64,000 bases of DNA from Salvelinus alpinus (Eukaryota > Chordata > Actinopteri > Salmoniformes > Salmonidae), in contig NC_092122.1 of NCBI RefSeq assembly GCF_045679555.1, positions 10,101,602 to 10,165,601 of the forward strand, in the 5' to 3' direction. Position 1 is the stretch's first letter, and each line of letters begins with the position of its first letter. The translations under genes and the position numbers were made by a program. The notes beneath the pieces were generated by a model. It searched no databases. It was not told where the DNA came from and saw only the letters and a list, made by a program, of their open reading frames with translations. Shown here piece by piece: positions 1 to 10,576 of this stretch.

Positions 1-1059
1 GGATATCCTGTTCCTATGAGCTGTTCCGGCTCGCAGAAGCCAAGGCTTGTACAAGGCTACTTACTTATAGGACCTTGTGGAGAGTTGGACCAGTGTGAGC
101 TCTATGACCCCAATCTAGAGAGCGCTGAGAGGGATGCCATGGGCCCATTCTCAACATTGAGTCCCGTATCAAGTGATGCAGACTATGAGTGCTGATATTT
201 TTGAGTAGCTTGATCCATACGGTTCCAGGTGGTTTAACATGAAGACAGAGAAGCATAAGAGGCCACTTGCAGTAGGCATGACCAGGGATGTTCTCTTGGT
301 AAGTGCGTGAATTGGACCATTTTCCTGTCCTGCTAGGCATTCAAAATGTAATGAGTACTTTTGGGCATCAGGGAAAATGTATGGAGTAAAAAGTATTATT
401 TTCTTTAGGAATGTAGTTGAGTAAAAGTTGTCAAACATAAATAAAGTACAGATACACCAAAAATGACTTCAGTTGTATTTTTACTTAAGTACTTTACACC
501 ACTGCATGCCAGTCTTTAGGGTAGTATTTTGTCTAGTAATGTAACACTTTCACCACCAGAATGCAGTGTAGGACCGAACAAAAAGTGCCCCCTTGGGATA
601 GCCCGTGATGACATCAAAAGAAATGCGAGGCATTCACTCTCGGTTACGTATTTTATTATTGAATCAAAGTATTTAAATCAAAATAATCATATAGGTGATG
701 GTGATGTTGACACTGGCATTTGAATAGGCAATATAGACATTACCACAAATGCGAGTTTGGAGACGTTTTGGAAACACTCAAACAACGATGTTACTGATAA
801 ATCCTCTGATGAGATTGAAAGGTAGGGAACTAGCGTTAATTTCGATATCACAGTAGAGATTTAAACACGGAAGTCGGAGTCTCAGAACATAACCGCCGGG
901 AACTAAATGTTATGACATAGTTGCAGCATCCATCCACTGTGCGCTTTTACGCAATCCTCCTGTTGGCCTTCGGCACAGTATGACAGTGGCATCAGAGGCG
1001 CAGAACGGAGTTTACCATGCGCTCTCCTCTCAGGCTTGACTGACTACATTATTTACGAG
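1..1059. other. 5' flank of plexin cassette 1
   Basis: Non-coding. The window opens inside a tRNA-derived SINE whose complete copies lie at about 15,948-16,190 and 31,211-31,450. The rest is the upstream region and presumed promoter of cassette 1. It recurs almost unchanged at 16,123-17,180 and 31,386-32,442, so each cassette carries its own 5' flank. No clear TATA box is seen. Short open frames here are not convincing genes. Confidence 0.6.
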
Positions 1060-2016
1060 ATGAGGGCTGTTTTCTGGGGAGTACTCCTCGCCTGTGTGGA
1101 CTGGAGTTGGGGCCAGGAGACTCACTCATTCGATGGCGACGTCCGCGACTTTGCCATTGGTGACAGCTCGGTATACGTCGTTACGGATGACCGACTCTTC
1201 CAGCTGAACCATGATTTTACCAAAGTTATAAAGAGGGATAATCCGAACGTAGTTTATCCTAACCAAGAAGTACCTCCTTCCGATGAAACGTATCCATTTA
1301 AGGTAAACATTTTACTGCCATTCATAAAAAACAAGACATTGATCACCTGTGGAACCACAAAATGCGGTTACTGTGAAATACTGGATCTCAACGAAATCTC
1401 AAAATCTGTGCATTTCGAGGATCTTGAAGTGGGTTCATTGGACCCTGGAGATTCAACCATTGGCTTTATTGTTGATGTCGGGAAGAACTCCTACATTATG
1501 GCTGGAAGGTTGAAGAGCCGTGTGCGTAACAAGTGTGTCACTCCAGGTCAGTTGCTTGTCCTACGGAATACACTAGATGGACAGAAGGGAGGAATCTTTT
1601 CTGAATCAGATGAGAGCGCGACTCCGTATATTGACGCCAGACAAAAGGAGAAGTTTCAGTTTGTGGACGGCTTTCAGAGTAATTCACACATCTACGTGTT
1701 CTCGAACGTTCCCAAAGAGCCTCAAGTTCGACTTATTTGGTTCAAGAGCGAGAACAATAAAGCAAATACTTTGAAGTCCCTCGAAGGTGCGACACTCAAA
1801 TGCTGTGGAATCATGGAGCGCCGGCGGCTCCTGTCTTCCTCTGTAACTCAAGGTTCTGGTGGGCTCCATGGGCAGGTGCTCTGGGCAGGTGTGTTCACGG
1901 CTGGTAACACAAGCGACCCCATCAACACAATGCTGGCCATCTATAACATCAGCCACTCTACAGGGCCTCAACTCAAGAACGATGACCCAGACTTCTGCTA
2001 TGAAGACTGTGCAAAG
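1060..2016 (+). CDS. plxnc1: Exon 1 of cassette 1: signal peptide and N-terminal Sema domain
   Basis: A 319-codon exon. ATG at 1060 is chosen because it starts a good signal peptide (MRAVFWGVLLACVDWSWG, then QETHS); the open frame further upstream has no ATG in this copy. The Sema part contains YVVTDDRLFQLNHDF, the conserved cysteines around TTKCGYCEIL, and ends at YEDCAK. The donor after AAG is GTTGGT, which is weak. This copy differs from copies 2 and 3, which are identical to each other here, at about nine residues: for example HFEDLEV versus HSEDSEV and KCVTPGQLL versus KCVNSDELL. A shorter frame shifted within the exon is a shadow. Confidence 0.85.
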
Positions 2017-3220
2017 GTTGGTGAGATGATAATAATTATATGTATGCTTTATAACCAACACCATAGCAAAGACGCTGTCAGTATCGTTACCCTAATTTCT
2101 TAGCAAATGTGTTGAGATTGTCTGTAACACTGTTTCAGTCATCGGGAAAAGGTACCACCCCGGAGCTGCAGCCAGAGGCAGTGGTGTTTAAATACAGCTC
2201 CATGACATCAGTGTTGGCAGTGAGACACAACTCCTGGCTGGTGTTCTTCATCGGGACAGGAGACGGACAACTCATCAAGGTCTGTGGAACACAGTTATGA
2301 GAACTCTTAAAGCACACGCACACTGGCCTCAAAACACCTCTCTCGTGTCATTATTTCTCCCTTGAACACACAGATACTCATACAACAGAATTACAGCATT
2401 TTCTACCAAACGTGGCTCACATGAGGAAATTTGAGGTCTAAATTAGCCTGGAGAAACCCCAGAAGTAACCTTATTAGACACAATAGTCTCCTTCATGCAG
2501 TGTTGTCCCTGGAAAACTTTAATAATCCAGCCAAATCCCCTGCATGTTTCTAACAGAAATATCACAGCCATGCAGTACACTCTAACAAACCAGACAGGGG
2601 TTTGGTCACCACTACACATCAGTGATTGTTAGTCTATCATGTATCATCATCATCAAATTCATACTCTTGTTGACAGAGAGAAATGTGTGCAGTCAACTGA
2701 CATTTACAACTGCAATATAGGTGATTTCCTCGGGCCATGTTATGTATTGTGGTTTGTTAGTGTGATATGTCACCTCTACATAGAGATGTTATTCAAGTGT
2801 CACTCTCTGTCCCATGTCAGCTTGCTGTAGACAAGGCCTACAAACCTGCCTGTCCCAGAGTGCTCTACAAGTCAGATGACGACCGCCGTGTGTTTCCCAA
2901 GATGCACCTGGATCCAGTGGACCGCAAACATGTGTACATGGCACTGAGGAACCAGGTAAGTTCTACTGTGCACAGAGATACATATTATACAGTACAACCA
3001 TTCTGAAATAGGACCCAGGACATAATATTGTGTGTTTGTTGTAGTTGATGCGTGTGCCTGTGGCTCAGTGCAGTGAACACAAGAGTCTGAAGGACTGTTG
3101 GTCTGCTCAGGACCCCTTCTGTGGCTGGTGTGAGTCTGAGAACAGCAAGTCAAGGTCAGTCACAAGAACCACAACTACACACTTCTACAACTTACAGTTC
3201 AATCGAGTACAGGCTTGTTC

Positions 3221-3313
3221 AGTTTACGTCGTTACGGATGACCGACTCTACCAGCTGAATCATGACTTTACCAAAGTTATAGAGGGATAATCCCAACGTA
3301 GTTTATCCTAACC
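3221..3313 (+). repeat. Exon-1-derived fragment inside intron 4 (copy 1)
   Basis: About 93 bp, nearly identical to part of Sema exon 1 (about 1,171-1,267). It would encode SVYVVTDDRLYQLNHDFTKV and then runs into a stop. It lies shortly after the PSI exon and has no splice sites of its own that I can see. The same fragment is in cassettes 2 and 3, so it predates the tandem duplication. Confidence 0.85.
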
Positions 3314-4653
3314 GTCATCGGTTATAGATACTGCCATATAAATAAATAGCTGCTATGCTGATGAGTGAGAGAAAGCGATGTGAGTTATGAGTTTACTAGA
3401 TGAATGAAAAGTGACGATCCATTCAGTCCAGCCTTACTGGTTATATTTTCATAACCACAATACAGGGAGATGTCTTCATTATATCTTGTCTTATTCTTCT
3501 AAAATGTACTTTTTTGATCATTTTATGAAAATTAACAGTGGCAGTCGTTTCAATGTAATTAAGTGAGGACAGTTGCCTGGTTTGTTTGTGTTAATGTCAT
3601 ACCCCAGGGTTTCATATGATCTCACCACATAATATCTGATGTTTTTCACACTATATGGTCTTGTTGATGTATTTATTTTCTGTGGTAAAACATAGAGCTC
3701 AAAATACATTTCCTGTATCACCCACAGCTTCTTAGAATCAACTTGCCTCTATAGATGAAACTTCCTGTTAACATACTTCTATGTCCTGTTTATCTGTGTC
3801 ACCCTAAACCTGCTCATCCTCACCCCTTTATGTGATGTGTTCTAGATGTTCGTTTCAGGATGACTGCCTTCAGCCTTCAGCCTGGATCTCCATCTCTGAG
3901 GACTCCCAACAACAGAACATGGTCTCTTACCAGGTGGAGAAGAGCAGCAGTGGAGAGAAGATCACACTCACTGTCAAGGTCCACCTGAATGTGCATGGGA
4001 CAGGAAGTCTCACCTTTACCTGCCACTTCTTCAATACAAGAGGTGATCTGTGTGACAGGACAAGCCCCGCTCCAGCGTTGCCTCGATGCTCCTGCCTGTT
4101 CTCCAGCGACCAGCTTCCTGCTGAAGGTGACCTTTCACCTTCTAACTCTCCTGTAGATTTCTCAATGAAAATATGGAGCATCTTGCTTAGAGATTGTTTC
4201 CCTGTGTTTTTCCACATAGGTCTGGATGTCACAGTGGAGATAAGAGTGGGGAAGCAGAACCTTACTGAGAAACTGATGCTCACTAACTGTTCAGACATCA
4301 CTGGACCACCTACCTCTGCCCTGTCAGTCAGAAATCCCAGATCTGTCATGCTACTCCTCAGCACCTTGATATGGCTATGTTTCAAATCTACTTGTTTAGA
4401 CCTACTTCAATATTTACTATAATGACATCTTTTAAATTATGTTGGGCACTGTCTGTATGTTATAGATTTGTTAGTACACATTTTGCATGAGTAGCAGATG
4501 GTACACATGTTAATGATTAAACTCACTGTAGTTTTCTTATTTGTATCTCTGTGTCTCTCAGGTGTTCTCAGTGCATGACAGCTGGATGTAGCTGGAGTAA
4601 TGATGCCTGCTCCTGGACACCCAGGTCTGCCAACTCAGACTCCATACAGGTAT

Positions 4654-4766
4654 GACACGCACACACACGCACACACAAACTCACACGCATGCGCACGCGC
4701 ACACACACGCGCACACACACATACACACACACAAACACACAAACACACAAACACACACACACACAC
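4654..4766. repeat. CA-rich microsatellite in intron 7, copy 1
   Basis: Imperfect (CA)n with ACGC and ACAAAC interruptions, directly after the exon 7 donor. Its length differs in the three cassettes (shorter in copy 2), which accounts for small offset changes between copies. The overlapping Thr/His- and Cys/Val-repeat open frames are artefacts of the repeat. Confidence 0.9.
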
Positions 4767-5159
4767 CTTCTTCTTTGGGGGTGTTCATCTCACAACTTCT
4801 TCACCCATGTGTGTTCCTGTATCTTGTTCATCAACCCTCTCTCACTTCTATCCCCAGGACGTGTGCAGACTCAGCCAGTCAGGAATGAACTACTCTGTAA
4901 GTCCATCCTGCTGATCATAGCCTTTTCCTCTTCCTCAGCATCTCTCAGTGGATCTTCTGTGAGCAATGAGCCCCGTCGGGTCTTTTTAAAAATGGCGGGT
5001 GGGGAAGCGAAACTAATGCGTGATAGTGAGAAAGAGAGATGTTGTGCGGAATGGGGTGAGTTTACGTTAGCTGTGTGTGTTTGGTGGTGAAGGAAGTGTT
5101 TGCTCCTCATAGGGTTTGGTGCTTGTTAAAGTTTCATAAAGTTCATTTGGCCTTATCAA

Positions 5160-5190
5160 ATCTCTCTCTCTCTCTCTCTCTCGCTCTCTC
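5160..5190. repeat. TC microsatellite in intron 8, copy 1
   Basis: Short (TC)n tract. It is longer in copy 2 (21,260-21,306) and interrupted in copy 3 (37,720-37,767). Confidence 0.85.
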
Positions 5191-5490
5191 TTGAAAGCTA
5201 AGACTGAGGACAAAATGAAGAACCTCAAATGGATGTCTGCAAATGCCAAGATACTATATTCAGTTATACAGAGCAATATTCATAGATCTGGGCATTTTTT
5301 GTAGTTTCGCATCCTACATTTAGATCACTCGTAAAATAGAGATTTTATCTCAACCAGAATAACATGGACCAAAAAGGTTATATATAGTAAGAAGATGTTT
5401 GTGAATAGAGCCTTTGTCTCTGAGTCAAATCATCATACCTCTTACAGTGGGGATCATGGATCACATGACTGTACCCCAGGGCAGTAGTAG

Positions 5491-5680
5491 TGGATGGTAC
5501 TATAATTACTGATAGTCCTGAATGAATCGTGAATAATGATGAGTGAGAAAGTTACAGATGCACAAATATCATACCCCCAAGACATGCTAACCTTCCATCA
5601 TTACAATAAAAGGGGAGGTTAGCATTTTTTGAGGGTATGATATTTATGCCTCTAACTTTGTCACTCATCATTATTTACCA
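5491..5680. mobile_element. Foldback MITE in intron 8, copy 1
   Basis: The two arms are inverted complements. The left arm reads GAATAATGATGAGTGAGAAA and the right arm reads TCACTCATCATTATTTACC. Inside them a second inverted pair (CATACCCCCAAGACATGCTAACC and its complement) brackets a short loop, so the unit can fold into one hairpin. It has no coding capacity. Related copies are at 21,605-21,794, at 38,627-38,899 and, split by another transposon, at 10,577-12,022. Confidence 0.75.
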
Positions 5681-5971
5681 AAACTAAAGAGCAAGCCTAC
5701 AGCCACAAACACATATTTAGTTTCACTTGTCTTTATCAGAAATATTGTCTGTGTCTGTGTGTGTTTGTCAGGAGCCAGTGATCGTCTCCATAGTGCCCAG
5801 TGTCCTGTCCTTCCATGGGAGAAACCACGCCCTGATGACTGGGAAGAACCTCCATCACGTGACTAGGGTTCGCATCCAAGGGCACATGGACTGCAGTCTC
5901 AAGGAGTGAGTCAAAGTGGACAATCGGTTGAATATGATTTGTTTTCTAACATATGCAGACAATTTTTTGAG

Positions 5972-6408
5972 ATAACTAAAACGTGGATTATTTAAATCAA
6001 TTATTGAAATCAATTATTTCATCAGATTACACTCATAGGACATCATGTTACACAATACATGTATGTTTTGTTCGACAATGTGCATATTTATATCCACAAA
6101 TCTCGGTTTACATTGGCGCCATGTTCAGAAATGCCTCCAAAATATCCGGAGAAATTGCAGAGAGCCACGTCAAATAACAGAAATACTCATCATAAACTTT
6201 GATACACTTGATACAAGATACACTTGTTCTTAATGCAACCGCTGTGTCAGATTTTTTTTTAACTTTATGGAAAAAGCACACCATGCAATAATCTGAGATG
6301 GCACTCAGATATAACAACATTTCTCCGCCATGTTGGAGTCAACAGAAATATGAAATTACATCATAAATATTCCCTTACCTTTGATGATCTTCATCAGAAT
6401 GCACTCCC
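5972..6408. repeat. Truncated interspersed repeat in intron 9, copy 1
   Basis: Left part of a repeat that is about 1.17 kb in copy 2 (22,086-23,256) and absent from copy 3. In copy 1 it stops abruptly at 6,408, where the sequence jumps into exon 10. This marks the left breakpoint of the 921-bp deletion. Confidence 0.7.
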
Positions 6409-6491
6409 GGTCGCTGTCTGGGCAAGGCAACTGTCACCTATGGGTCCTCACCATCCTGCACTGGGCTAACACCAAGCACTACCTGGGCTAG
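6409..6491 (+). pseudogene. plxnc1: Remnant of exon 10 (IPT segment), copy 1
   Basis: The last 83 nt of exon 10 (GRCLGKATVTYGSSPSC...) with its GTAAAA donor. The splice acceptor and the first 94 nt, present in copy 2 at 23,350-23,443, are missing. The exon cannot be recognised normally and is probably skipped or dead. Confidence 0.85.
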
Positions 6492-6830
6492 GTAAAAACA
6501 CACACACACACACACGTCTACCTGTTCAAGCCCAAACATCAAATTGCATTTCTATAGCAATTCACACAAGTATAAGATCCAACAACATGGGTTCACCTTT
6601 GGAACGAGCTATACAGAGGTGCCTTTAACTATTTTCTAAAAATGGCTACTGGCTATGGTGTTGTCTGATGGGGAATGAAAGTGGGCTTGGCAAGCAATTT
6701 TTTTACATATTTTATTTGTTGTATAAAAAAAGTACAACTTTTGCCATGAAGCATCTTTGTTTTCCACTGGCTTATTCAAATAATGTGGTTTAGACATGAC
6801 TACAATTCACATCAGCACGCTAGGTGTGAC

Positions 6831-9110
6831 TGTCACGTTCGTCATTCGGAGTCGCCGTTGATCCTCCTTCGCTGCCTCTGCCTGCTTCCATGGCAGGGTC
6901 TTGTCCCCTGCCATAACATCCTCCCATGTCCATGATGTCCTCCACTCACTTTTCTCCCGGGCCCAGGATCCCTGCTCCTCCTGGCCACGCTGCGGGGATC
7001 TTCTGTCACGAGCGTCATAATGAGTAGACCAAGGCGCAGCGTGCGTAGAGTTCCACATCTTTTAATTAATAGAAACTCACCAAACAAAACAAATAAGCAC
7101 AAATGAAACGTGAAGCTACTGGTGTGCACACAGGCAACTATCTGTAGACAAGATCCCACAAAGCACAATGAGGAAATGGCTGCCTAAATATGATCCCCAA
7201 TCAGAGACAACAATAAACAGCTGTCTCTGATTGGGAACCATACCAGGCCAACATAAACCATTAATCACCTAGATGACCCACCCTAGTCACTATCACGCCC
7301 CAACCAACATAGAATAAACAGCTCTCTATGGTCAGGGCGTGACAGTACCCCCCCAAAGGTGCGGACTCCGACCGCAAAACCTGACTCAATAGGGGAGGGT
7401 CCGGGTGGGCATCTACCGTTGGGGGGCGGCTCCGGTGCGGGGCGAAGTACCCACTCCGCTCGCAGATACGACGTCTTCCTCCATGGCGGCTCTGGTGCGG
7501 GGATCGTCGCAGGAGGAACCGGACCGAAGATCGTCGCAGGAGGCTCTGGACTGAGAACCCCTGCTGAAGGCTCCGGACCGCCGACCGTCGCTGGGGGCTC
7601 CGGACCGCCGCTGGAGGCTCCGGACCGCCGCTGAAGGCTCCGGACCGCCGACCGTCGCTGGAGGCTCTGGACCACGGACCGTGGCTGGAGGCTCCGGACC
7701 GCGGACCGTCTCTGGAGGTTCCGGACCGCGGACCGTCTCTGGAGGTTCCGACCGCGGACCGTCTCAGGAGGTTCCGGACCCGTCGTCAGAGGTTCCGGAC
7801 TGTGAAACGTCGCCGTATGCTCCGTACTGGGAACTGTCGCTGGAAGCTCCGTACTGGGAACTGTCCCCGGAAGCTCCGGACTGGGAACTGTCGCCGGAAG
7901 CTCTGGACTGTGGAGGCGCACTGGAGGCCTGATGCGTGGTGCCGGCATTGGTGGTACCGGGCTGATGACACGCACCTCAGGGCGAGTGCGGGGAAGAGGC
8001 ACAGGACGTACTGGACTGTGGAGGCGCACTGGAGACACAGTACGTATGGCCAGCGCAGGATATACTGGGCAGTGGAGGCGCACTGGAGGTCTGGAGCGTA
8101 GAGCTGGCACACGTCCTGGCTGGATGCTCACTTTAGCCCGGCAAGTGCGGGGCGCTGGCACAGGACGCACTGGGCTGTGAAGGCGCACTGGAGACACAGT
8201 GCGTAGAGCCGACGCAGGATATACTGGACCGTGGAGACGCACTGGAGGTCTGGAGCGTAGAGCTGGCACAACGTGTCCTGGCTGGATGCTCACTTTCGCA
8301 CGGCAAGTGCGAGGAGCTGGCACAGAACGTACCGGGCTGTGGATGCGCACTGGAGACACATTGCGTATCTCCGCAAAACATGGTGCCTGACTGGTCCCAC
8401 GCTCCTCACGGCGACTGTCTTGCTCCAGACACCAAACCATCCACTCTACCTCATCACTCCCCTCAACCATCTCACAATACTCCTCGCTCAGTCTATCCCA
8501 ATACTCCTCTTCGCTCTCAAACTCGCCCCTCGGCTTCGCCGACCAACCCGTGTGCCACCCCCCCAAAAAATTGGGGGGCTGCCTCTCGGTCTTCCGTCGT
8601 GGTCGTGAACTTCGGAGTCGCCGTTGATCCTCCTTCGCTGCCTCTGCCTGCTTCCATGGCAGGGTCTTGTCCCCTGCCATAACTTCCTCCCATGTCCATG
8701 ATGTCCTCCACTCACTTTTCTCCCGGGCCCAGGATCCCTGCTCCTCCTGGCCACGCTGCGGGGATCTTCTGTCACGAGCGTCATAATGAGTAGACCAAGG
8801 CGCAGCGTGCGTAGAGTTCCACATCTTTTAATTAATAGAAACTCACCAAACAAAACAAATAAGCACAAACGAAACGTGAAGCTACTGGTGTGCACACAGG
8901 CAACTATCTGTAGACAAGATCCCACAAAGCACAATGAGGAAATGGCTGCCTAAATATGATCCCCAATCAGAGACAACGATAAACAGCTGTCTCTGATTGG
9001 GAACCATACCAGGCCAACATTAACCATTAATCACCTAGATGACCCACCCTAGTCACTATCACGCCCCAACCAACAGAGAATAAACAGCTCTCTATGGTCA
9101 GGGCTTGACA
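6831..9110 (-). mobile_element. Non-autonomous LTR retroelement, full-length, in intron 10 of copy 1
   Basis: Two direct repeats of 514 bp (6,831-7,344 and 8,597-9,110, spacing 1,766 bp) flank a 1.25-kb interior. The outer ends read TGTCACG and CTTGACA, and the element is bounded by a 5-bp target duplication GTGAC (6,826-6,830 and 9,111-9,115). A G-rich purine tract abuts the left repeat on the minus strand, as a polypurine tract would. No reverse transcriptase or integrase is present. The innermost 15-16 bp of the right repeat do not match the left one, so that LTR end is atypical. The corresponding site is a solo LTR in copy 2 and empty in copy 3. Confidence 0.8.
7283..8824 (-). CDS. Uncharacterised Pro/Arg-rich repetitive ORF of the LTR element (513 aa)
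   Basis: One long open frame starts inside the right repeat and ends inside the left one. The first 75 or so residues are charged (RDRRSPQRGQEEQGSW, MAGDKTLPWKQAEAAKEDQR). Next comes an acidic segment (EFESEEEYWDRLSEEYCEMV), then about 300 residues of degenerate tandem repeats built on SPVRLHSPVRPVPAPRT and PATVPSPELP motifs. I see no zinc knuckle, protease or polymerase motif. It may be a Gag-like remnant or simply open because of GC-rich repeats. The flanking repeat at 6,842-7,058 encodes the same N-terminus again. Confidence 0.45.
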   Translation of the reverse strand: MWNSTHAAPWSTHYDARDRRSPQRGQEEQGSWAREKSEWRTSWTWEEVMAGDKTLPWKQAEAAKEDQRRLRSSRPRRKTERQPPNFLGGWHTGWSAKPRGEFESEEEYWDRLSEEYCEMVEGSDEVEWMVWCLEQDSRREERGTSQAPCFAEIRNVSPVRIHSPVRSVPAPRTCRAKVSIQPGHVVPALRSRPPVRLHGPVYPASALRTVSPVRLHSPVRPVPAPRTCRAKVSIQPGRVPALRSRPPVRLHCPVYPALAIRTVSPVRLHSPVRPVPLPRTRPEVRVISPVPPMPAPRIRPPVRLHSPELPATVPSPELPGTVPSTELPATVPSTEHTATFHSPEPLTTGPEPPETVRGRNLQRRSAVRNLQRRSAVRSLQPRSVVQSLQRRSAVRSLQRRSGASSGGPEPPATVGGPEPSAGVLSPEPPATIFGPVPPATIPAPEPPWRKTSYLRAEWVLRPAPEPPPNGRCPPGPSPIESGFAVGVRTFGGVLSRPDHRELFILCWLGRDSD

Positions 9111-9975
9111 GTGACCAACAACCCTCCTCTGATTGGTTGATTTCGTATGTGTCCTGCAGTGGGAAGAGGAAGATCAAGGTCCAAGGGTTCCATCTGGAGT
9201 TTGTGGAGGGGGTTGTTCATGACCACACCCCTCAGACCATCCAATCCAACTACAGCTCTGGGGTAGACATCTTAGCACACTGATTTTAATTGATTTCTTG
9301 ACTAAGCATCATGTCTTCACCCACTCTCACGTAACCAGTCAGTAACCTAATATGAGCATGCACACCTCACCTTCACACAACACAGAAATCAGTCATGGGG
9401 GGATCAATATCTGAGGTATTCTAATTCATGTTGTTGGTGTTTTTAGACTCTGTGGTACCACACACCTCCCTTTGAACACATTAACCAGCCAGTCACGTCC
9501 ACTGTGTTTCTGAGAGTGGCCAATCAGACACTGGCCTGCTCATCACAGCTCACCTACCATCCCGACCCAGATTTCACCAGCTACACCGCAATCAAGACAG
9601 GAAACGACCTGCATGTCACCATTGAGGTATACACATGTGCACGCATGCACCCATACCTACACACATACATGCTCTCTCTCTTTTATTTCAGAAAAGGGCT
9701 GACAAGTTGAACATCGCCACAGAAGAGATCTCAGTGTTGGTTGTTCAGGAGGAGAACCAGGATGTAGAGTGTGCCATGGACACCATTGAGACGAGGAATG
9801 GGACTGACTCTGTCATCTGTGAGATAAAGAACACTCCCAGCGCCAACATCAAGTCAGTGAAGGTAAAAATCTTATTCAGATGAAACCTCAACCCACCATT
9901 TTATTTGTTTCGCTGGAACACTGTCCTTGGAAATGGTGAACAATAATCATGTATTATGTTGTCTTTGTTCATCAG

Positions 9976-10072
9976 ATAAGAGTTGGCAATGTCACAATAA
10001 ACCTTGATTCAACACACACTCAACTGCTAAGACTCTTTCTGCTTATATCCATCATCATTATAGTCATCGTTG
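9976..10072 (+). CDS. plxnc1: Exon 14 of cassette 1: transmembrane segment
   Basis: Encodes the end of the last IPT segment (IRVGNVTINLDS) and a hydrophobic helix (LLRLFLLISIIIIVIV). It ends in phase 1 at a consensus GTAAGT donor. Reading through the donor gives 14 more residues and a stop, and an AATAAA lies at 10,513-10,518. The phase also matches exon 15 at 44,341. Confidence 0.75.
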
Positions 10073-10576
10073 GTAAGTATTCCTTACTTCAGCTTCATTC
10101 TCGTGGTTTTCTGTAGCTTTTAAATGTGGTTACTTATGTCAGATGTACTATTGAGTAAGGCTCCTAGTTTTAGGTGTGTTGTGATGTCCTCGGCACTAAC
10201 TTCACGCGCCTCCTTCGCCACTCACCACACCTGTACCCACTGCTGATTAGCACCACTGCACTATTTAAGCCACGGTTTTACCCTCCAGTATTCCTTATCC
10301 TGCTGGGGATTGCAATGGCCAAACTTATTATTCATTTCCGTGATCTGCGTCACTGACTACGTGAGTACATTTTATTTATTGGAGAATATGTAATAATGTT
10401 TATATTTAAGATCTGTTGAGTTTGTCAAAGTTTGTGTGCTGTTGTCATTTTCCTTAGTACATTTTCCCTTCGTTTTGGTTGTGTTAACGATTATTTTGTG
10501 AAATGAATGGTAAATAAAGTACTGTGTTATGTTGCAGTCACTTTTATTGTAAATATGAGTAGAATATGTTTCTAAA

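Larger units (their letters stand above)
1060..10072 (+). pseudogene. plxnc1: Plexin-C1-like ectodomain plus TM cassette, copy 1 (exon 10 broken, no cytoplasmic exons)
   Basis: This is a semaphorin receptor ectodomain. Inferred exons: 1060-2016, 2139-2279, 2821-2955, 3045-3154, 3846-4126, 4220-4322, 4562-4649, 4858-4896, 5772-5905, remnant of exon 10 at 6409-6491, 9160-9262, 9447-9626, 9692-9862 and TM exon 9976-10072. Phases agree throughout except at exon 10, where a 921-bp deletion relative to copy 2 removed the acceptor and the first 94 nt. Because exon 10 is 177 nt, skipping it keeps the frame and loses 59 residues. Domains in order are signal peptide, Sema, PSI (CxxHKSLKDCWSAQDPFCGWC), further PSI and IPT segments, and a hydrophobic TM segment. 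No plexin GAP exons follow before cassette 2. It could be a pseudogene, a decoy receptor, or a variable cassette spliced to the distant cytoplasmic exons. Confidence 0.7.

Noticed and set aside
6831-7344. Reading this 514-bp block as a DNA transposon because its ends (TGTCACG / CGTGACA) are inverted
   Set aside because: The block is directly repeated 1,766 bp away, with one 5-bp target duplication around the pair and a solo state in copy 2, which fits LTRs better.
10174-10356. 60-codon frame CCDVLGTNFTRLLRH... as an extra cytoplasmic exon in copies 1 and 2
   Set aside because: It has no ATG, and joined in phase 1 to the TM exon it stops after two or three residues. It resembles no plexin segment.
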